Notes under the pieces: model-generated
The model's input: only the letters and a program-made list of their open reading frames with translations
What the model was told of the DNA's origin: nothing
Databases searched by the model: none
Source of the DNA: Litorivicinus lipolyticus
GTDB lineage: Bacteria; Pseudomonadota; Gammaproteobacteria; Pseudomonadales; Litorivicinaceae
Direction: 5' to 3'
Length of the DNA: 64,000 bases
NCBI RefSeq assembly: GCF_009650135.1
Contig: NZ_CP045871.1
Span: forward strand, 1,054,001-1,118,000
Made by a program: the position numbers and the translations under genes
Shown here: piece after piece, positions 17,512 to 26,690 of the stretch
Numbering within the stretch: the stretch's first letter is position 1
How the letters are laid out: each line of letters begins with the position of its first letter

Positions 17512-18291
17512 ATGGATCTGGGAATCACGAATAAACGCGCGCTGGTCATGGGTGGGTCACAGGGCATTGGCCGGGCCATCGCCTTGTCGTTGGCCGGCGA
17601 GGGCGCCGCGGTCACGGTGGTGGCACGCGATGCGACCAAACTTGGCGCGGTCGTGGCGGAGTTGCAAGCGCTTGGCGCGACTGCGGATATGCAGGTGATT
17701 GACGTCGGCGACGCGCAACAGCGTGACGCGCTGTGTCAATTGGTGGCGGGCGGTCGCTACGACATCTTGGTCGCCAACGCCGGTGGGCCGCCTCCGGGCA
17801 CCGTTCCGGGTATCGCCGAGGACGTTTGGCAGTCGCACTTTGACATGATGGTCAAGGGCATGATTGCGGTGATCGAATCGGCACTGCCGCACATGCAGTC
17901 AGCGGGCTGGGGCCGGATCGCGGTAGTGTCGTCCTCGGGTATCCAAATACCGATTCCAAAATTGGCGATCTCGAACACCCTGCGCAGTGCCTTGGCCGCC
18001 TATGCCAAGTCGTTGGCCGAGCAGGTCGCCGCGGACGGCGTCACGGTGAATCTGTTGTTACCTGGCCGAGTTGATACCGATCGCGTCAAGGCAATTGATG
18101 CAGGTGCCGCTAAAGCCGCCGACATCACGCCGCAAGAGGCACGCACGCGTTCGATCGCCACCATTCCGGCGGCGCGCTATGGCGACCCGCGCGAATTTGG
18201 AGACGTAGCGGCATTTATTTGCAGCGAACGCGCCAGCTACGTCACCGGCAGCCAAATTCGAATTGACGGTGGCCTGATTCGGGCCTTGTAA
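17512..18291 (+). CDS. SDR-family protein lacking the YxxxK catalytic pair
   Basis: 259 residues from ATG 17512 (AAAGGA eight bases upstream). The Rossmann motif GGSQGIGRA and NAGG motif are clear, and the C-terminal YVTGSQIRIDGGL matches FabG-like SDRs. At the active site, where Ser-Tyr-xxx-Lys is expected, the sequence reads VVSSSG then LAISNTLRSALAAYAKSLAEQVA: the Tyr is replaced by Asn (or shifted) and Lys by Arg. A FabG-like subgroup with just this SN..R pattern exists, so it is an established divergent branch and not a recent loss. It precedes a TAXI TRAP transporter and may process the imported substrate. A strong 11-bp hairpin spans its stop codon. Confidence 0.8.
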   Translation: MDLGITNKRALVMGGSQGIGRAIALSLAGEGAAVTVVARDATKLGAVVAELQALGATADMQVIDVGDAQQRDALCQLVAGGRYDILVANAGGPPPGTVPGIAEDVWQSHFDMMVKGMIAVIESALPHMQSAGWGRIAVVSSSGIQIPIPKLAISNTLRSALAAYAKSLAEQVAADGVTVNLLLPGRVDTDRVKAIDAGAAKAADITPQEARTRSIATIPAARYGDPREFGDVAAFICSERASYVTGSQIRIDGGLIRAL

Positions 18292-18301
18292 GGCCCGAAT
18301 C
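18276..18301 (+). other. Perfect 11-bp hairpin spanning the SDR stop codon
   Basis: GATTCGGGCCT-TGTA-AGGCCCGAATC: both arms perfect, with the start of the TAA stop in the 4-nt loop. No U-tract follows, so it looks like a 3'-end stabiliser or partial attenuator between the SDR and the TRAP genes and not a simple terminator. Confidence 0.6.
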
Positions 18302-18352
18302 GTCTGGGTTACTGTCAGTAGGTTCCACTACAAAAAAATAAAAGGAAGTCGC

Positions 18353-19354
18353 ATGAAACAACCTATTCTCGCAGGCCTCGCGGTCGCTGCCATGGGTCTG
18401 ACGCCATTGGCTCAGGCTGAGGGCAACTACATCTTGGCCACGGCCTCCACCGGCGGTACCTACTACCCGGTCGGCGTGGCGATCTCGACCCTGACCAAAA
18501 TCAAGCTGCAGCCGAAAATGAAGATTGGCATGTCGGCGATTAACTCGGCCGGTTCAGGTGAAAACTTGCGTCTGCTGCGCGAGGGCGAAGCCCAGTTTGC
18601 GATCTTGCAGGGCTTGTACGGCTACTACGGCTATCAGGGTGTCGGCCCCGTCGAAAAAGACGGCGCTCAAAAACACCTGCGTTCGGTGTCGATGCTGTGG
18701 CAAAACGTCGAGCACTACATTGTTCAAAGCGAGTTCGCCAAGACCGGCACGGTGGATGATATCGTCGGGCTGAAGGGCGAAACCTTGGCGATGGGCAATA
18801 AGAACTCGGGCACCATTGGTTCGAACGCGGCGATCATGTCGAATCTGGGCTTGGACATTTACGCGGACGTTAGCTTGATGCACGGCGGTTATGGCCCCTC
18901 GGCTGATGCCCTGCAAAACGGTCAGGTAGCCGGTGTCGGTATCCCAGCGGGTATCCCGGTTGGCGCAATTACCAAGTTAAAAGCCTCGGCGGGTGATGAT
19001 GTGACCCTACTGACCATGACCCCGGAGCAGCAAAAGCGCGCCGACGGCGGGTTTGAGTTGTGGACGCCCTTTACCATCCCCGCGGGCACTTACCCAGGCC
19101 AAGACGCCGACGTTCAAACGGTGGCGCAGCCTAACTTCATGGCGACCCATGCGGACGTCAACGAAGAAGACGTTTACTTGATCACCAAGACAATTTACGA
19201 AAACTTGGCGTTCTTGAACGGCATCCACCCCGCAACTAAGGCGATGGCCCTTGAAAAAGCCATTTCCGGTCTGCCTGCGCCGCTGCACCCCGGTGCCGCG
19301 CGTTTCTACCAAGAGCAGGGTATTGAAATCCCCGCTCGTTTGATCGCTAACTAA
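18353..19354 (+). CDS. TAXI-family TRAP transporter solute-binding protein
   Basis: 333-residue periplasmic receptor of a TAXI-type tripartite ATP-independent periplasmic transporter. Signal peptide 1-22 (cleavage after AQA). The mature start LATASTGGTYYPVG is the hallmark TAXI motif, and the NSAGSGENLRLL and later GGYGPSADALQNGQV segments match. AAAAGGAAG precedes ATG 18353. The substrate is not predictable; characterised TAXI systems take organic acids. The next gene is its fused permease, separated by a GC-rich stem-loop. Confidence 0.92.
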   Translation: MKQPILAGLAVAAMGLTPLAQAEGNYILATASTGGTYYPVGVAISTLTKIKLQPKMKIGMSAINSAGSGENLRLLREGEAQFAILQGLYGYYGYQGVGPVEKDGAQKHLRSVSMLWQNVEHYIVQSEFAKTGTVDDIVGLKGETLAMGNKNSGTIGSNAAIMSNLGLDIYADVSLMHGGYGPSADALQNGQVAGVGIPAGIPVGAITKLKASAGDDVTLLTMTPEQQKRADGGFELWTPFTIPAGTYPGQDADVQTVAQPNFMATHADVNEEDVYLITKTIYENLAFLNGIHPATKAMALEKAISGLPAPLHPGAARFYQEQGIEIPARLIAN

Positions 19355-19360
19355 GCGGCA

Positions 19361-19382
19361 GGGCGGGCCGCAAGGCTCGCCC
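19361..19382 (+). other. Intergenic stem-loop between TRAP receptor and permease
   Basis: GGGCGGGCC-GCAA-GGCTCGCCC, 9 bp with one G-U pair, no T-run. Such processing or stabilising hairpins commonly let the binding protein be made in excess over the membrane part. A matching arrangement occurs at 38949-38966 in the peptide ABC operon. Confidence 0.65.
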
Positions 19383-19393
19383 GTTCCCTAATT

Positions 19394-21460
19394 ATGTTTG
19401 ACAGAAATATACCCGGCGGCCTGTCCCATGTGGCCTGGCTGCTTGGGCTAGTGATCGCTATTTTCCACCTCTGGGTCGCTTTTGTGCCGGTGGTGTCTGA
19501 GTTTGCGCGCAATGCCATCCATTTTGGTGGTTTTGTCGTGCTGGCGGCGCTGACGCGCCCGGCCAACTTGGGCCATGCGTATGAACGCAAAGGCTGGATC
19601 CTGGACCTTATTTTTGCCGGGGCCGTGGCCTGGGCGGCCTCCCATGTGATCTTGGGTGAGGACGCAATTTACGACCGTGGCGTGCGCTTGATAGCGGTCG
19701 ATTGGACCGCGATTGGCGTGTTGATACTGGCGGCGATCGAGTTTTCGCGGCGTGTGGCGGGCTGGGTTGTGCCCTGTCTCATCATTGTCTGCCTGACCTA
19801 TCTGTCGTTTTGGGGCAAATATGTCCCCGGCGTGTTTAGCTTCGGAGGACTGTCCCTCGAAACTCTCGCATTCCGCTCGGTCTACGGCGATGACGCGCTG
19901 TTTGGCACCATCAGCCGAATCTCGTCGACCTATGTTTTTGTATTTATTATTTTCGGCGCTTTTCTGGTGCGCTCCGGCGCCGGTGAGTTCGTCATTGACC
20001 TGGCCCGCGCAGTCGCCGGACGCCTGCAGGGCGGCCCGGGAATCGTGGCGGTACTGGCGTCCGGATTGACCGGCACCATCAGCGGTTCGGCCGTGGCCAA
20101 CACTGCCAGCACCGGGGTGATCACTATCCCGATGATGAAGCGCGCGGGTTTCCCGGCGCGCTTTGCCGGCGCGGTCGAAGCTAGCGCCTCCACCGGCGGC
20201 CAATTAATGCCGCCGATTATGGGGGCGGGCGCCTTTGTGATGGCCGCTTATACCCAAATACCCTACGAAACCATCGCGCTGGCGGCGGCAGTGCCTGCGC
20301 TTTTGTACTTTGCCTCGGTCATCTATTTCGTGCGCATTCAAGCACGTAAGCTCGATTTGAAACCGATGGAAAACGAAGAACAGCTGACGCTGGGCCAGGC
20401 CTTCAAACGGGGTGGCGCAAGCTTCGTTATTCCGATCTGTTTGTTGATTGGTTTACTGGTGTCCGGTTTCACCCCGACTTATGCGGCGGTCATTGGGATT
20501 GTTGCGATCATCGCATCCAGTCACCTGACCCAGCGGCCGATGGGCGTTTTCGATGTCTTGGACGCCTTGGTGTTGGGCTCGAAAAACATGGTGATGACCG
20601 CGATATTGCTGTGTTCGGTCGGCCTGATCGTCAACGTCATCGCGACCGCTGGCATCGGCAATACCTTCAGCTTGATGATCGCCGATTGGGCTGGCGGCAA
20701 TGTCGTCATCGCGATCGGTTTGATTGCGATCGCCTCATTGGTTTTGGGGATGGGGTTGCCGGTCACGGCGGCCTACATCGTGCTGGCAACACTCAGTGCC
20801 CCGGCACTGGCCAGCATGATTGCCGACCAGGCGGTCGTGCCGGCGCTGTTAATGGGCGTTAACGAGTCGATCCTGCCGGTCGTTCAGATGGGACTGCCGG
20901 GGTTCAGTGCGGACTCCAGTGCGGCCGAAGTGGCTGCGATGTGGGCCCAGGCCGGGCCGGACATAAAGCCGATGATTCGCGACATGCTGGTTGCCCCTGA
21001 GGCGGCCACGGCGGCATTGCTGGCGTCACACATGATTATTTTTTGGTTGTCGCAGGACTCGAATGTGACCCCGCCTGTGTGTTTGGCGGCGTTTACGGCG
21101 GCGGCGATTGCCAAAAGCCATCCGATGAAAACCGGCTTTACCAGCTGGAAGCTGTCCAAGGGCTTGTACATTGTGCCGTTGCTGTTTGCCTACTCGCCGA
21201 TTCTATCGGGTGATTGGGCGGCGGTGTTTTGGGTCGGCAGCACCGCTTTGGTCGGCATTTACTTGGTCGCCGGGGCGCTTGAAGGGTGGCTTGAATACGC
21301 GTTGCCCGTGTGGGGACGGGCGTTGGCGTTGGTGGCTGGGGTCGCGCTGATGTGGCCCGGCGTGTTGGCACCCATGGCCGGCGCGGCCGGTGCGATTGTG
21401 CTGATAATTCAACAAATGAGGGCCAGTTCAACAGTACAGGGCAAGACTGACCACCTTTGA
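19394..21460 (+). CDS. TRAP transporter fused permease (4TM/12TM, TAXI-associated)
   Basis: 688-residue polytopic inner-membrane protein. The N-terminal third holds helices of the small DctQ-like subunit and the rest a DctM-like large permease (family signature region GLTGTISGSAVANTASTGVITIPMMKRAGFPARFAGAVEAS... in the middle; MGLPVTAAYIVLATLSAPAL later). TAXI systems typically use this fused form. It uses an ion gradient to import the substrate delivered by the binding protein encoded just upstream. The ribosome site before ATG 19394 is weak, which with the upstream hairpin suggests lower output. Confidence 0.92.
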   Translation: MFDRNIPGGLSHVAWLLGLVIAIFHLWVAFVPVVSEFARNAIHFGGFVVLAALTRPANLGHAYERKGWILDLIFAGAVAWAASHVILGEDAIYDRGVRLIAVDWTAIGVLILAAIEFSRRVAGWVVPCLIIVCLTYLSFWGKYVPGVFSFGGLSLETLAFRSVYGDDALFGTISRISSTYVFVFIIFGAFLVRSGAGEFVIDLARAVAGRLQGGPGIVAVLASGLTGTISGSAVANTASTGVITIPMMKRAGFPARFAGAVEASASTGGQLMPPIMGAGAFVMAAYTQIPYETIALAAAVPALLYFASVIYFVRIQARKLDLKPMENEEQLTLGQAFKRGGASFVIPICLLIGLLVSGFTPTYAAVIGIVAIIASSHLTQRPMGVFDVLDALVLGSKNMVMTAILLCSVGLIVNVIATAGIGNTFSLMIADWAGGNVVIAIGLIAIASLVLGMGLPVTAAYIVLATLSAPALASMIADQAVVPALLMGVNESILPVVQMGLPGFSADSSAAEVAAMWAQAGPDIKPMIRDMLVAPEAATAALLASHMIIFWLSQDSNVTPPVCLAAFTAAAIAKSHPMKTGFTSWKLSKGLYIVPLLFAYSPILSGDWAAVFWVGSTALVGIYLVAGALEGWLEYALPVWGRALALVAGVALMWPGVLAPMAGAAGAIVLIIQQMRASSTVQGKTDHL

Positions 21461-21568
21461 ATCGTGATGTTGTTCACATTTTATGGTCTTGTGTCTGGGG
21501 CTTTTTTGTCCGCTGGTCGATGGTAGGGGTACGCAAACAATCAACGTTGCCGTTTGGAGGTAATGACG

Positions 21569-21769
21569 ATGTATTCCGATCTTAATATCAGTATGGATAC
21601 CAATGAAATCCGCCCCGACCACGTTATGCTGTGGTTTCCTGACATGGCTCACCGCGAGGCCTGCCGCTTGCTGTGGGAATGGAAAGCCCGCTCCAATGGG
21701 CGACATGCTGGCGTCTCCCGCGGCGACCTAAAAAGCCTGTTGGGCGATCTGCGCCTCATTAAACCTTGA
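21569..21769 (+). CDS. Small hypothetical protein upstream of uvrB
   Basis: 66 residues from ATG 21569, which sits eight bases after a consensus GGAGG (21556-21560); ATG 21563 is too close to it. The sequence has no signal peptide or membrane helix. It reads as a short soluble protein with acidic N-terminus (DTNEIRPDH) and a basic Trp-rich centre ([13 protein letters not shown]). I do not recognise a family. The strong ribosome site and normal codon use support a real gene. Confidence 0.6.
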   Translation: MYSDLNISMDTNEIRPDHVMLWFPDMAHREACRLLWEWKARSNGRHAGVSRGDLKSLLGDLRLIKP

Positions 21770-21800
21770 GTCTTGGGCCCATAGGACTCAACCTTGGGCC

Positions 21801-23813
21801 ATGACCAACAAATTTCGCGTTAAAAGCCCGTTCGAGCCGAGCGGCGACCAACCCACAGCCATTGCCGGATTGGTAGACGGCATCAATATGGGCTTGGCCC
21901 ATCAAACCCTGCTGGGTGTGACCGGTTCCGGCAAGACCTTCACGGTGGCCAAGGTCATCGAGGCCGTTCAGCGCCCAACGATCGTTCTAACGCACAATAA
22001 AACCTTGGCCGCGCAGCTGTATGGCGAGTTCAAAGAGTTCTTTCCGGATAATGCGGTTGAGTACTTTGTTTCGTACTACGATTACTACCAACCTGAAGCC
22101 TACGTGCCCTCATCCGATACCTTTATCGAGAAAGATGCCCAGATCAACGAGCACATCGAGCAGATGCGCTTGTCGGCGACCAAAGCGCTGTTAGAGCGCT
22201 CGGACACGATCATTGTGGCCACGGTGTCCGCAATATATGGACTGGGCGATCCCGCCGCTTATCACCAAATGATTTTGCACATCAGCCGTGGTGACCGTAT
22301 TGGCCAGCGCGATATCTTGCGCCGCCTAGCGGAGCTGCAGTACACCCGCAACGACATGCAGTTGCAACGCTCGACCTACCGCGCGCGCGGCGATGTCATT
22401 GATATTTTTCCGGCCGAGTCGGACGGCCAGGCGGTCCGGTTCGAGCTGTTTGACGACGAAGTTGAGCGGATCACGATGTTCGATCCCTTGACCGGTCAAA
22501 CCTTGCGCGAGCTGCCGCGCTTTACGGTGTATCCAAAAAGCCACTACGTCACCCCAAAGCACCGAATTATTGACGCCATCGATTTGATCAAGGATGAGTT
22601 GGCCGACCGCCTCAAAGTGTTGCAAGACAACCACCAACTGCTAGAAGCCCAGCGCTTATCCCAGCGCACGACCTATGATTTGGAAATGATGCAAGAACTC
22701 GGCTATTGCCAGGGCATCGAAAACTACTCGCGCTACCTGTCTGGTAAATCGCCCGGAGAGGCGCCGCCGACGCTGTTTGATTACCTGCCGCCGGATTCAC
22801 TGCTGGTGATTGACGAAAGTCACGTTATGGTCCCGCAGCTGGGTGCGATGTACAAAGGTGACCGTTCGCGCAAAGAAACCTTGGTCAGTTACGGCTTTCG
22901 CTTGCCCAGCGCGCTGGACAATCGACCGCTGCGGTTGGATGAATGGGAAGCGATTAAGCCCCAGTGCATTTTTGTCAGCGCGACGCCGTCCAAATACGAG
23001 GCGGCGAACTCGGACCAGACCGTCGAGCAGGTCGTTCGGCCGACCGGGCTGATTGATCCCCAGGTCGAGATTCGCCCGGCTCTGAGTCAGGTCGATGATG
23101 TCCTGGGTGAAATACATAAGCGCGTGGCGGTGGACGAGCGCGTGCTGATTACCGTGCTGACCAAGCGCATGGCTGAGGATCTGACGGAATACCTGCGCGA
23201 CCATGGTGTGCGTATCCGCTACCTGCATTCGGACATCGACACGGTCGAACGGGTCGAGATTATCCGTGACCTGCGGCTGGGCGAGTTTGATGTATTGGTC
23301 GGGATCAACTTGCTGCGCGAGGGCCTGGATATGCCCGAGGTGTCATTGGTTGCGATCATGGACGCTGATAAGGAAGGGTTCTTGCGTTCGGATCGCTCCT
23401 TGATCCAAACCATCGGACGTGCCGCCCGTCACTTGAACGGCAAGGCCATTTTGTACGCCGATCGCATCACCGACTCGATGCGACGCAGTATCGACGAAAC
23501 CGATCGCCGCCGAAACAAGCAAGAGGCCCACAATAAAGCCCATGGCATTGTCCCCAAGTCGGTCAATAAACGCATCGATGACATCATGGAAGGGGCGGTC
23601 GTGGTGGGCGCGCGCGGCAAGAAGGGCGCGACCAAGGAAACCGTTAAATCCAAGGTCGAAGTGGTCGATGTTCGGGGCATGACGCCAAAGCAGTTGTCCA
23701 AGGCGATGACGCAGTTGGAAGAGGACATGTATCAGGCCGCAAAGGCCCTGGATTTCGAGAAGGCAGCGGCGCTGCGCGACCAATTGCATACGATCCAACA
23801 AAACGCATTTTAG
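21801..23813 (+). CDS. uvrB: Excinuclease ABC subunit B
   Basis: DNA damage recognition helicase-like component of UvrABC nucleotide excision repair. 670 residues: Walker [11 protein letters not shown] near residue 45, the beta-hairpin [25 protein letters not shown]-like VIDESHV, helicase motif [19 protein letters not shown], and a C-terminal UVR domain ([23 protein letters not shown]) that contacts UvrC. There is no clear ribosome site before ATG 21801; a TTGAGTC/GACTCAA inverted repeat (about 21764-21791) lies just upstream. Confidence 0.98.
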   Translation: MTNKFRVKSPFEPSGDQPTAIAGLVDGINMGLAHQTLLGVTGSGKTFTVAKVIEAVQRPTIVLTHNKTLAAQLYGEFKEFFPDNAVEYFVSYYDYYQPEAYVPSSDTFIEKDAQINEHIEQMRLSATKALLERSDTIIVATVSAIYGLGDPAAYHQMILHISRGDRIGQRDILRRLAELQYTRNDMQLQRSTYRARGDVIDIFPAESDGQAVRFELFDDEVERITMFDPLTGQTLRELPRFTVYPKSHYVTPKHRIIDAIDLIKDELADRLKVLQDNHQLLEAQRLSQRTTYDLEMMQELGYCQGIENYSRYLSGKSPGEAPPTLFDYLPPDSLLVIDESHVMVPQLGAMYKGDRSRKETLVSYGFRLPSALDNRPLRLDEWEAIKPQCIFVSATPSKYEAANSDQTVEQVVRPTGLIDPQVEIRPALSQVDDVLGEIHKRVAVDERVLITVLTKRMAEDLTEYLRDHGVRIRYLHSDIDTVERVEIIRDLRLGEFDVLVGINLLREGLDMPEVSLVAIMDADKEGFLRSDRSLIQTIGRAARHLNGKAILYADRITDSMRRSIDETDRRRNKQEAHNKAHGIVPKSVNKRIDDIMEGAVVVGARGKKGATKETVKSKVEVVDVRGMTPKQLSKAMTQLEEDMYQAAKALDFEKAAALRDQLHTIQQNAF

Positions 23814-23816
23814 GGC

Positions 23817-23845
23817 TTTACAAGGCCGGTCGCGGTCTCTATTAT
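23817..23845 (+). promoter_or_regulatory. Sigma-70 promoter of tRNA-Val
   Basis: TTTACA (23817-23822), 17-bp spacer, TATTAT (23840-23845), then GC-rich discriminator TCGCGACC. The block starting TAGGGCTT closely resembles the tRNA-Arg promoter at 44957. Confidence 0.85.
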
Positions 23846-23892
23846 TCGCGACCTGTTGAGGGCGCACGCTCTTAACTATAGCCCCAAATCGG

Positions 23893-23969
<77 letters not shown>

Positions 23970-23977
23970 CTTCTTAT

Positions 23978-24757
23978 TTATGCCTTCTTTAATTTCGAAC
24001 ACAGCGACTGTAGTTGGGTTGCAACCGTGACTGAATTTTCCAGTGTATGACTCAAGCTTTGCAGCCGACCGCGTAGCCGTTCGTCCGATGAGATTGCGCG
24101 TGTCAGTTGACCCTCGATGTCCAGCAATGTGACCGCGATCGACTGCGCCAATGTAGCGATCGCATCGATGGCTTGTGTGGCGTCGGTACCGCTACGAACA
24201 TAGCGGGTCAGTTGTGACGCCAGCGCGTCCGCTGACAGATGGATTTGGCGAACAATCGGCCGTGCGGCGGTACTCAGTGCAACACTGCGCTGGGCCAGTC
24301 GCAGTGTTTCCTCTGCTACCACCGCAAATCCGCCGCCCTCGCCATCGGCTGCGGCGGCATCAAATAATGCGTTCAGCGCCAACAGTTCGGCGTGTTGTCC
24401 CCGGTGCTGCAGATCCTCAAGCAATCCATCCAGCCCGCCCGCTTCGGTTGACGCCTGCATCAATGCGTCCTCAGTGGTTAGTAGGTGATGGTGCAAGTGC
24501 GTGTCCGGGTTGCTGGGTGTTAGCTGGCTGGTGACGTTACAGGGCGCCCAGAAGGCATTGAGTTCCTGTGATGCCAGCTGTAGCTGGCCACGTTCAAGGC
24601 TGATGACTTGGGCGCCATGAGTTTGCCTGACGCGGTCAAAGGCGCGATAGGCCACGACTACGCTGAGTCCGAAGCCTGCAATAATGGCGGCGGGTGTGTT
24701 GAGGGAGGCTGTGCCGACGGCTGCAGCAATCAGAGATAAATCCAATGTGTAGTTCAT
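23978..24757 (-). CDS. Membrane-anchored chemoreceptor-like signalling protein with degenerate tip
   Basis: 259 residues. The N-terminus has one or two membrane segments (about 5-42) and no periplasmic domain. The remainder is a helical hairpin like an MCP cytoplasmic domain, with tip ELLALNALFDAAAADGEGGGFAVVAEETLRLAQRS. In functional MCPs the tip reads EAARAGEQGRGFAVVA; here the critical Arg of GRGF is Gly and the EAAR segment is altered, so binding to CheA/CheW is doubtful. It lies 46 bases downstream of a histidine kinase on the same strand, suggesting the pair form one signalling unit. AGGGTGG precedes ATG 24757. Confidence 0.75.
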   Translation of the reverse strand: MNYTLDLSLIAAAVGTASLNTPAAIIAGFGLSVVVAYRAFDRVRQTHGAQVISLERGQLQLASQELNAFWAPCNVTSQLTPSNPDTHLHHHLLTTEDALMQASTEAGGLDGLLEDLQHRGQHAELLALNALFDAAAADGEGGGFAVVAEETLRLAQRSVALSTAARPIVRQIHLSADALASQLTRYVRSGTDATQAIDAIATLAQSIAVTLLDIEGQLTRAISSDERLRGRLQSLSHTLENSVTVATQLQSLCSKLKKA

Positions 24758-24803
24758 GGCGCCACCCTAACGCCGGTCTTTTGGGCGCGCCTTGTCTTAG
24801 GGA

Positions 24804-26540
24804 TCAGGCAGTCGGCAGTGTGAACCAGAACTTTGAACCAGTGCCCACTTCTGACGTGATCCAGATCTTGCCGCCGGCGTTGGTGACCAGTTTTTGGCAA
24901 ATGGTTGCGCCCAGCCCGGTGCTGCGGCCATACCGATCGTGGGGGTTAAGGTGGCGGAACGGCGCGAACACTTCGGGAATGTGTTGTTCGGCGATGCCGA
25001 TGCCATTGTCTTCAACGAAAAATGCAGCCGCAGCCGGGTCATAGCCAACATGGATGGTTGGGATGTCCGATTCGTTGTACTTGACGCCATTAACGATCAA
25101 GTTACGCAGCAATTCGCGCAGCGCCGCAGGGTCCAGTGTGACCGGTGCTAGCGTGTCGTCGGCGGTCAGTTCGACCTGCTTTTCTTCAAACGTAAAGGCC
25201 AGCGACTCACGGATGTCCTCAATCACCTGCTGCCAATGGGTGATGTGTCTGGTGCTGTCAAGCCGGGTAATGCGCGACATCCTCAGCAGGTCCGCAATCA
25301 TGTCGCTGAGGTTTTTGCTCAGGCTGATCATGCGGTCCATGTATTGATTGGCGGTGTCGTCCAGGTCGTCGCCGTAGTCCTCTTTTAAGAAGTTGGCGTA
25401 GTTGCTGATGCCGCGCAGGGGCTCTTTAAGGTCGTGCGAGGCAATGTGGGCAAAATCATCCAGCTCACTGTTCGAACGCATTAACTCGTCCTTAAGCCGT
25501 TCGATCTCGCTGAAGCGCAGGGTTTCGTCGGTGATGTCCTGATCGATCCCAATGACGAGGCTACCTTTGGTGCCTGCGAACAATGCGGTCGCTTGTGAGC
25601 GTACCCAGCGAATGCTGCCGTCGGTTCGTCGGACTCGAAAGTCACGTGACACCACGGCGTCCGTGACTAGCGCTTCGTCAAAAAAGGCGGCGCGCGATTC
25701 GGCGTCGTCCGGATGGACGCGCGACAGCAATTGGTCAACAGCAACGTTATCGTGGGCGCCGTGTACTTCGTAGAGTTCGGCCAAGCGGTCGTCGATATGG
25801 ACGTTGCGTTCGCGCGCTTCGTACACCCAAATGCCCATGCCGCCAGCGCTCAGCGCCAGGCTGGTGCGCTGTTCGCTGCGGTGCAGGTCCGCCATATTGG
25901 ATTGGATCTGATCGGCCATGATGTCAAAGGCTTGGCCGACGGAGCTGATTTCGTCGCCACCCTTCATGCCAGTCCGGTGAGTCAGCTCTCCTTGCGCGAA
26001 TCGCTGTGCGGATTGGGCCAATGCGCCCATGCTGCGGCTCAGTTGGTTACCAATCCAGTAGGCCACGGCGGCCAAAATGAGCAGGGTTACGGTCGACAGC
26101 AGGATGCCAGTGGCAAATACATTGCCCAATGCCGCTTTGGCCTGGCTTTCGTCAAAGTGCAGCCATAACGTGCCGCGCTCGCGTCCGCCAACGACCAGTT
26201 CGCTGGTGTACCAATTTTCACCGATGGCAACGAATGGTTTGCCTAATTGGCGAGGGTCGGCGGAGGCAATAATTTTAAGGTCGCGATCAACCGCGACGCC
26301 TTCCAAAATATCAGGGGATTGACGCAGGTTTAAAAAGAACTCGTCGAGGCGGGCGAAGTCTTGTTCGAGGAAGGCCTCGACCACGGGTTCGGATAGAATC
26401 GACGTGGTTGCTTTGAAGCTGGAGTCGCGCACGCTGGCCAAGTCATCCGACACCAAATTTTGCATGGTGAGCAGTGTCAGCATCAGCAGCGCGGCCGTGG
26501 GGCAGAACACCAGCAGCGCGATTTTGAATCGTAGTTGCAC
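24804..26540 (-). CDS. Membrane sensor histidine kinase (HAMP, PAS, HisKA, HATPase)
   Basis: Inner-membrane sensor. Transmembrane helix near residues 5-26, periplasmic region to about 140, second helix about 142-165, HAMP, a PAS/PAC domain (HPDDAESRAAF, DFRVRRTDGSIRWVRSQATALF, IGIDQDITD), the phospho-acceptor H369 in SHDLKEPLRGISNYANFL, and an HATPase with N box NLIVNGVKYNES, G1 VEDNGIGI and G2 STGLGATI. The His-box type resembles phytochrome-like kinases. I choose GTG 26540, six bases after GAGG; the alternative ATG 26564 has no ribosome site. No response regulator is adjacent; its partner may be the chemoreceptor-like protein downstream. Confidence 0.87.
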   Translation of the reverse strand: MQLRFKIALLVFCPTAALLMLTLLTMQNLVSDDLASVRDSSFKATTSILSEPVVEAFLEQDFARLDEFFLNLRQSPDILEGVAVDRDLKIIASADPRQLGKPFVAIGENWYTSELVVGGRERGTLWLHFDESQAKAALGNVFATGILLSTVTLLILAAVAYWIGNQLSRSMGALAQSAQRFAQGELTHRTGMKGGDEISSVGQAFDIMADQIQSNMADLHRSEQRTSLALSAGGMGIWVYEARERNVHIDDRLAELYEVHGAHDNVAVDQLLSRVHPDDAESRAAFFDEALVTDAVVSRDFRVRRTDGSIRWVRSQATALFAGTKGSLVIGIDQDITDETLRFSEIERLKDELMRSNSELDDFAHIASHDLKEPLRGISNYANFLKEDYGDDLDDTANQYMDRMISLSKNLSDMIADLLRMSRITRLDSTRHITHWQQVIEDIRESLAFTFEEKQVELTADDTLAPVTLDPAALRELLRNLIVNGVKYNESDIPTIHVGYDPAAAAFFVEDNGIGIAEQHIPEVFAPFRHLNPHDRYGRSTGLGATICQKLVTNAGGKIWITSEVGTGSKFWFTLPTA

Positions 26541-26690
26541 GGTAATCCTCGTCGGTGCAGGCATTAATACTAATGCGTTGGTCGCTGAAACAACAGTGCG
26601 GTGGGTCGCGATTTTAGCCCAGCTACCGTAGACTACGCGGCCTCCGGAACGCCGACGTAGGGCGACCGTAACCTATACTAAGGACTGACT

